The notes beneath the pieces were generated by a model. That model was not told the origin of the DNA, did no database searches, and saw nothing but the letters and a program-made list of their open reading frames with translations. Below are positions 61,531 through 64,000 of a DNA stretch of 64,000 bases, piece after piece. The position numbers and the translations under genes were made by a program. Each line of letters opens with the position of its first letter. The stretch's first letter is position 1. The stretch comes from Brevundimonas terrae (GTDB lineage Bacteria > Pseudomonadota > Alphaproteobacteria > Caulobacterales > Caulobacteraceae): NCBI RefSeq assembly GCF_011761985.1, contig NZ_JAASQT010000003.1, forward strand, positions 1-64,000. Direction: 5' to 3'.

Positions 61531-64000
61531 ATGAACACCCCGGCAAAAACCGGCCCCGCATCGTTTAATACTATCAGCCTGCCCATCGAGGGCATGACCT
61601 GCGCGTCCTGCGTCGGCCGTGTCGAAGCGCAACTGAACAAGGTCGCGGGTGTCGAGAAGGTCAGCGTCAATCTGGCCACCGAACGCGCCGAAATCCGCGC
61701 CGATAGCAATGTGGACCGCACCGCACTGGTCAAGGCGGTCGAGACTGCCGGCTATAGCGTTCCCGCCTCTTCCATCGAACTGGCCATCGAGGGCATGACC
61801 TGTGCGTCCTGCGTCGGCAATGTCGAGCGCGCGCTGAAAGCCGTTTCGGGCGTGACCGGTGCGACCGTCAACCTTGCCACCGAACGCGCCACCATCAGCG
61901 GCACCGTCGATGCCGACACCCTGATTAAAGCCGTGGCCAAGACCAGCTATAGCGCCCGTCTGGTGGATAATGGCATCGATCAGGCCGACGAACAGGCCGC
62001 CAAGAAAGACGCCGAACAGGCCGCGTTAAAGCGCGACACCCTGATCGCGGGTCTTTTGACCCTGCCCGTCTTTGTCTTGGAAATGGGATCGCACATGATC
62101 CCTGCCGTGCATGATCTGGTGATGAACACCATCGGCATGCAGAACAACTGGTATCTCCAGTTCGCCCTGACGTCGCTGGTTCTGTTCATTCCGGGCCTAC
62201 GTTTCTATCAAAAGGGTATTCCGGCGCTGTTGCGTCTGGCCCCCGATATGAACTCGCTGGTGTCGGTCGGCACCATGGCGGCCTATCTGTATTCGCTGGT
62301 CGCAACCTTTGCGCCGCAACTGCTGCCCAGCGGCACGGTGAACGTCTATTACGAAGCCGCCGCCGTCATCGTCACCCTGATCCTTGCCGGACGCTATATG
62401 GAGGCGCGCGCCAAGGGCCGCACCTCCGAAGCCATCAAGCGTCTGGTCGGCCTTCAGGCCAAGACCGCCCGTGTGCGCCGCGACGGTCAGACGCTGGAAG
62501 TCGCCATTGCCGAGGTTGTCCCCGGTGACATCGTCGAGGTACGCCCCGGCGAGCGTATGCCCGTGGACGGTCAGGTGATCGAGGGCGACAGCTATGTCGA
62601 TGAATCCATGATCACCGGCGAGCCTATCCCTGTGGCCAAAACCGTCGGCAGCGAAGTCGTCGGCGGCACCGTCAACCAGAAGGGTGCGCTGGCTTTTAGC
62701 GCTACCGCCGTGGGTGGCCAGACCGTTCTGGCCCAGATCATCCGCATGGTCGAACAGGCCCAAGGCTCCAAACTGCCTATTCAAGCCATGGTGGACCGCA
62801 TCACCATGTGGTTCGTGCCTGCGGTTATTGGCGCGGCACTGCTGACCTTCCTTGTCTGGCTGGTCTTCGGGCCTTCGCCTGCCCTGACCTTTGCGCTGGT
62901 CAATGCAGTGGCGGTTCTGATTATCGCCTGTCCGTGTGCCATGGGTCTGGCCACGCCGACCTCGATCATGGTTGGCACTGGCCGTGGCGCCGAAATGGGC
63001 GTGCTGTTCCGCAAGGGCGAGGCGCTGCAACTGCTGAAAGACGCCAAGATCGTCGCCGTCGACAAGACCGGCACCCTGACCGAGGGCAAGCCCGCCCTGA
63101 CCGATCTGGAAGTCGCAGGCGATTTTGACCGCGACACGGTTCTGGCCCGCGTGGCCGCCGTCGAGGCCAAGTCCGAACACCCGATCGCGCGCGCCATTGT
63201 CGATGCCGCCGAGGCGCAAGGCCTGACCCTGCCCGCGATTACCAAGTTTGAATCCGTTACCGGCTTTGGCGTGAAAGCCGAGATCGACGGCCAGCGCATC
63301 GAGATCGGTGCCGACCGTTACATGGAAAAACTGGGCATGGATGTCGGTGCCTTTGCCGCAACCGCCGAACGTCTGGGCAGTGAAGGCAAGTCGCCGCTCT
63401 ATGCCGCCATAGATGGCCGACTGGCCGCCATTGTGGCCGTAGCCGATCCCATCAAGGAATCGACGCCGCGCGCCATTGCCGCCATGCACGCACTGGGTCT
63501 GAAGGTGGCGATGATCACCGGCGACAACCGCCACACCGCCGAGGCTATCGCCCGCCAACTGGGCATCGACCTTGTGGTGGCCGAGGTCCTGCCCGAGGGC
63601 AAGGTCGAGAAGGTCAAGGCCCTCAAGGCCGAATACGGCAAACTGGCCTTTGTCGGTGACGGCATCAACGACGCCCCCGCTCTGGCCGAGGCCGATGTCG
63701 GCATTGCCATCGGTACCGGCACCGATATCGCCATCGAGGCCGCCGATGTTGTGCTGATGTCCGGCAGCCTGACCGGCGTGCCCAATGCCATCGCCCTGTC
63801 ACAAGGCACGATCCGCAACATCAAGCAGAACCTGTTCTGGGCCTTTGCCTATAATACGGCCCTGATCCCTGTCGCGGCGGGTGTGCTTTATCCGGCCTTC
63901 GGCATCCTGTTGTCGCCGGTGTTTGCTGCCGGTGCGATGGCGCTGTCTTCGGTGTTCGTGCTGGGCAATGCCTTGCGCCTCAAAGGCTGGCAGCCGCCCG
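61531..64000 (+). CDS. copA: Copper-translocating P1B-type ATPase (runs off window)
   Basis: At least 823 residues are open to the right edge without a stop; family length suggests the end is only a few codons away. Two N-terminal HMA domains carry CASC pairs (Cys24/Cys27 and Cys91/Cys94). The transmembrane CPC motif is Cys467-Pro468-Cys469 ([14 protein letters not shown]). Asp511 in [10 protein letters not shown] is phosphorylated, and SEHPIARAI and [10 protein letters not shown] follow. It exports Cu(I) from the cytoplasm. ATG 61531 follows GAGG. It lies behind a CueR-type promoter and is divergent from copZ. Confidence 0.95.
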   Translation, partial: MNTPAKTGPASFNTISLPIEGMTCASCVGRVEAQLNKVAGVEKVSVNLATERAEIRADSNVDRTALVKAVETAGYSVPASSIELAIEGMTCASCVGNVERALKAVSGVTGATVNLATERATISGTVDADTLIKAVAKTSYSARLVDNGIDQADEQAAKKDAEQAALKRDTLIAGLLTLPVFVLEMGSHMIPAVHDLVMNTIGMQNNWYLQFALTSLVLFIPGLRFYQKGIPALLRLAPDMNSLVSVGTMAAYLYSLVATFAPQLLPSGTVNVYYEAAAVIVTLILAGRYMEARAKGRTSEAIKRLVGLQAKTARVRRDGQTLEVAIAEVVPGDIVEVRPGERMPVDGQVIEGDSYVDESMITGEPIPVAKTVGSEVVGGTVNQKGALAFSATAVGGQTVLAQIIRMVEQAQGSKLPIQAMVDRITMWFVPAVIGAALLTFLVWLVFGPSPALTFALVNAVAVLIIACPCAMGLATPTSIMVGTGRGAEMGVLFRKGEALQLLKDAKIVAVDKTGTLTEGKPALTDLEVAGDFDRDTVLARVAAVEAKSEHPIARAIVDAAEAQGLTLPAITKFESVTGFGVKAEIDGQRIEIGADRYMEKLGMDVGAFAATAERLGSEGKSPLYAAIDGRLAAIVAVADPIKESTPRAIAAMHALGLKVAMITGDNRHTAEAIARQLGIDLVVAEVLPEGKVEKVKALKAEYGKLAFVGDGINDAPALAEADVGIAIGTGTDIAIEAADVVLMSGSLTGVPNAIALSQGTIRNIKQNLFWAFAYNTALIPVAAGVLYPAFGILLSPVFAAGAMALSSVFVLGNALRLKGWQPP

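Noticed and set aside
62197..63558. 453-codon minus-strand frame
   Set aside because: It lies wholly antisense to copA, whose motifs CPC, DKTGT and GDGIND prove the plus strand. The antisense product is a low-complexity Gly/His/Asp-rich translation.
1..64000. tRNA, rRNA or known riboswitch genes
   Set aside because: No cloverleaf with a TTCGANTC-type arm or rRNA-like stretch was noticed on reading. A covariance-model search would be needed to exclude small RNAs fully.

Overview
The window is about 64 kb of Gram-negative chromosome with a moderately high GC content. Many TonB-dependent receptors, a periplasmic DPP-IV-type peptidase, a DUF3857/transglutaminase/TPR protein, a TorF-type outer-membrane protein and a chemoreceptor ending in a WxxF tail point to an alphaproteobacterium, most likely Caulobacterales and perhaps Asticcacaulis-like. 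The taxonomic call is an inference from gene content. No rRNA, tRNA or CRISPR array was seen.

Region 1 (1-3.5 kb) is a mobile-element scar. It holds the 3' part of an IS5-family transposase, decayed IS6-family transposase pieces, and a DUF2924 gene plus serine recombinase pair bracketed by a 123-bp direct repeat derived from the IS6 5' end.

Region 2 (3.5-22.4 kb) is the most coherent system: a locus for using hydroxyproline and proline-rich (collagen-like) peptides. It encodes a TonB receptor, a DPP-IV-like S9 peptidase, a POT peptide transporter, two M24 (Xaa-Pro) peptidases and a TSUP-family permease. The 4-hydroxyproline branch has an epimerase with a Cys/Cys pair, a D-amino-acid dehydrogenase, an LhpC-type deaminase and a 2-oxoglutarate-semialdehyde dehydrogenase. 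The 3-hydroxyproline branch has a dehydratase with a Cys/Thr pair and an Ldh-family imine reductase. A FadR-type GntR regulator sits inside the locus. I see a shared palindromic motif (core GTATAC, best form ATCGTATACGAT) in front of nearly every transcription unit, which suggests one regulon.

Region 3 (22.4-36.5 kb) holds a short gene that shares its promoter palindrome with the DUF2924 gene of region 1, a large transglutaminase/TPR protein, a divergent LysR-pirin pair, a TonB receptor with an M14 carboxypeptidase, a lipoprotein, an SLC13-type permease and a hemerythrin-like protein.

Region 4 (36.5-49 kb) is dominated by a roughly 2,400-residue autotransporter with about 13 strand repeats and an AT-rich block near its N terminus. 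It is followed by a small HTH-like protein, a chemoreceptor and a TorF-like protein.

Region 5 (48-61 kb) holds a second GntR gene with a TonB receptor, then the homogentisate genes hmgA-fahA with a divergent MarR gene. An IclR gene follows, divergent from a self-sufficient P450 (P450, reductase and 2Fe-2S domains in one chain), an MHS-type MFS transporter and an alginate_export-type porin, which together look like a dedicated uptake and oxidation module.

Region 6 (61-64 kb) is a copper module: a copZ-like chaperone and copA diverge from two back-to-back CueR-type promoters. copA runs off the right edge.
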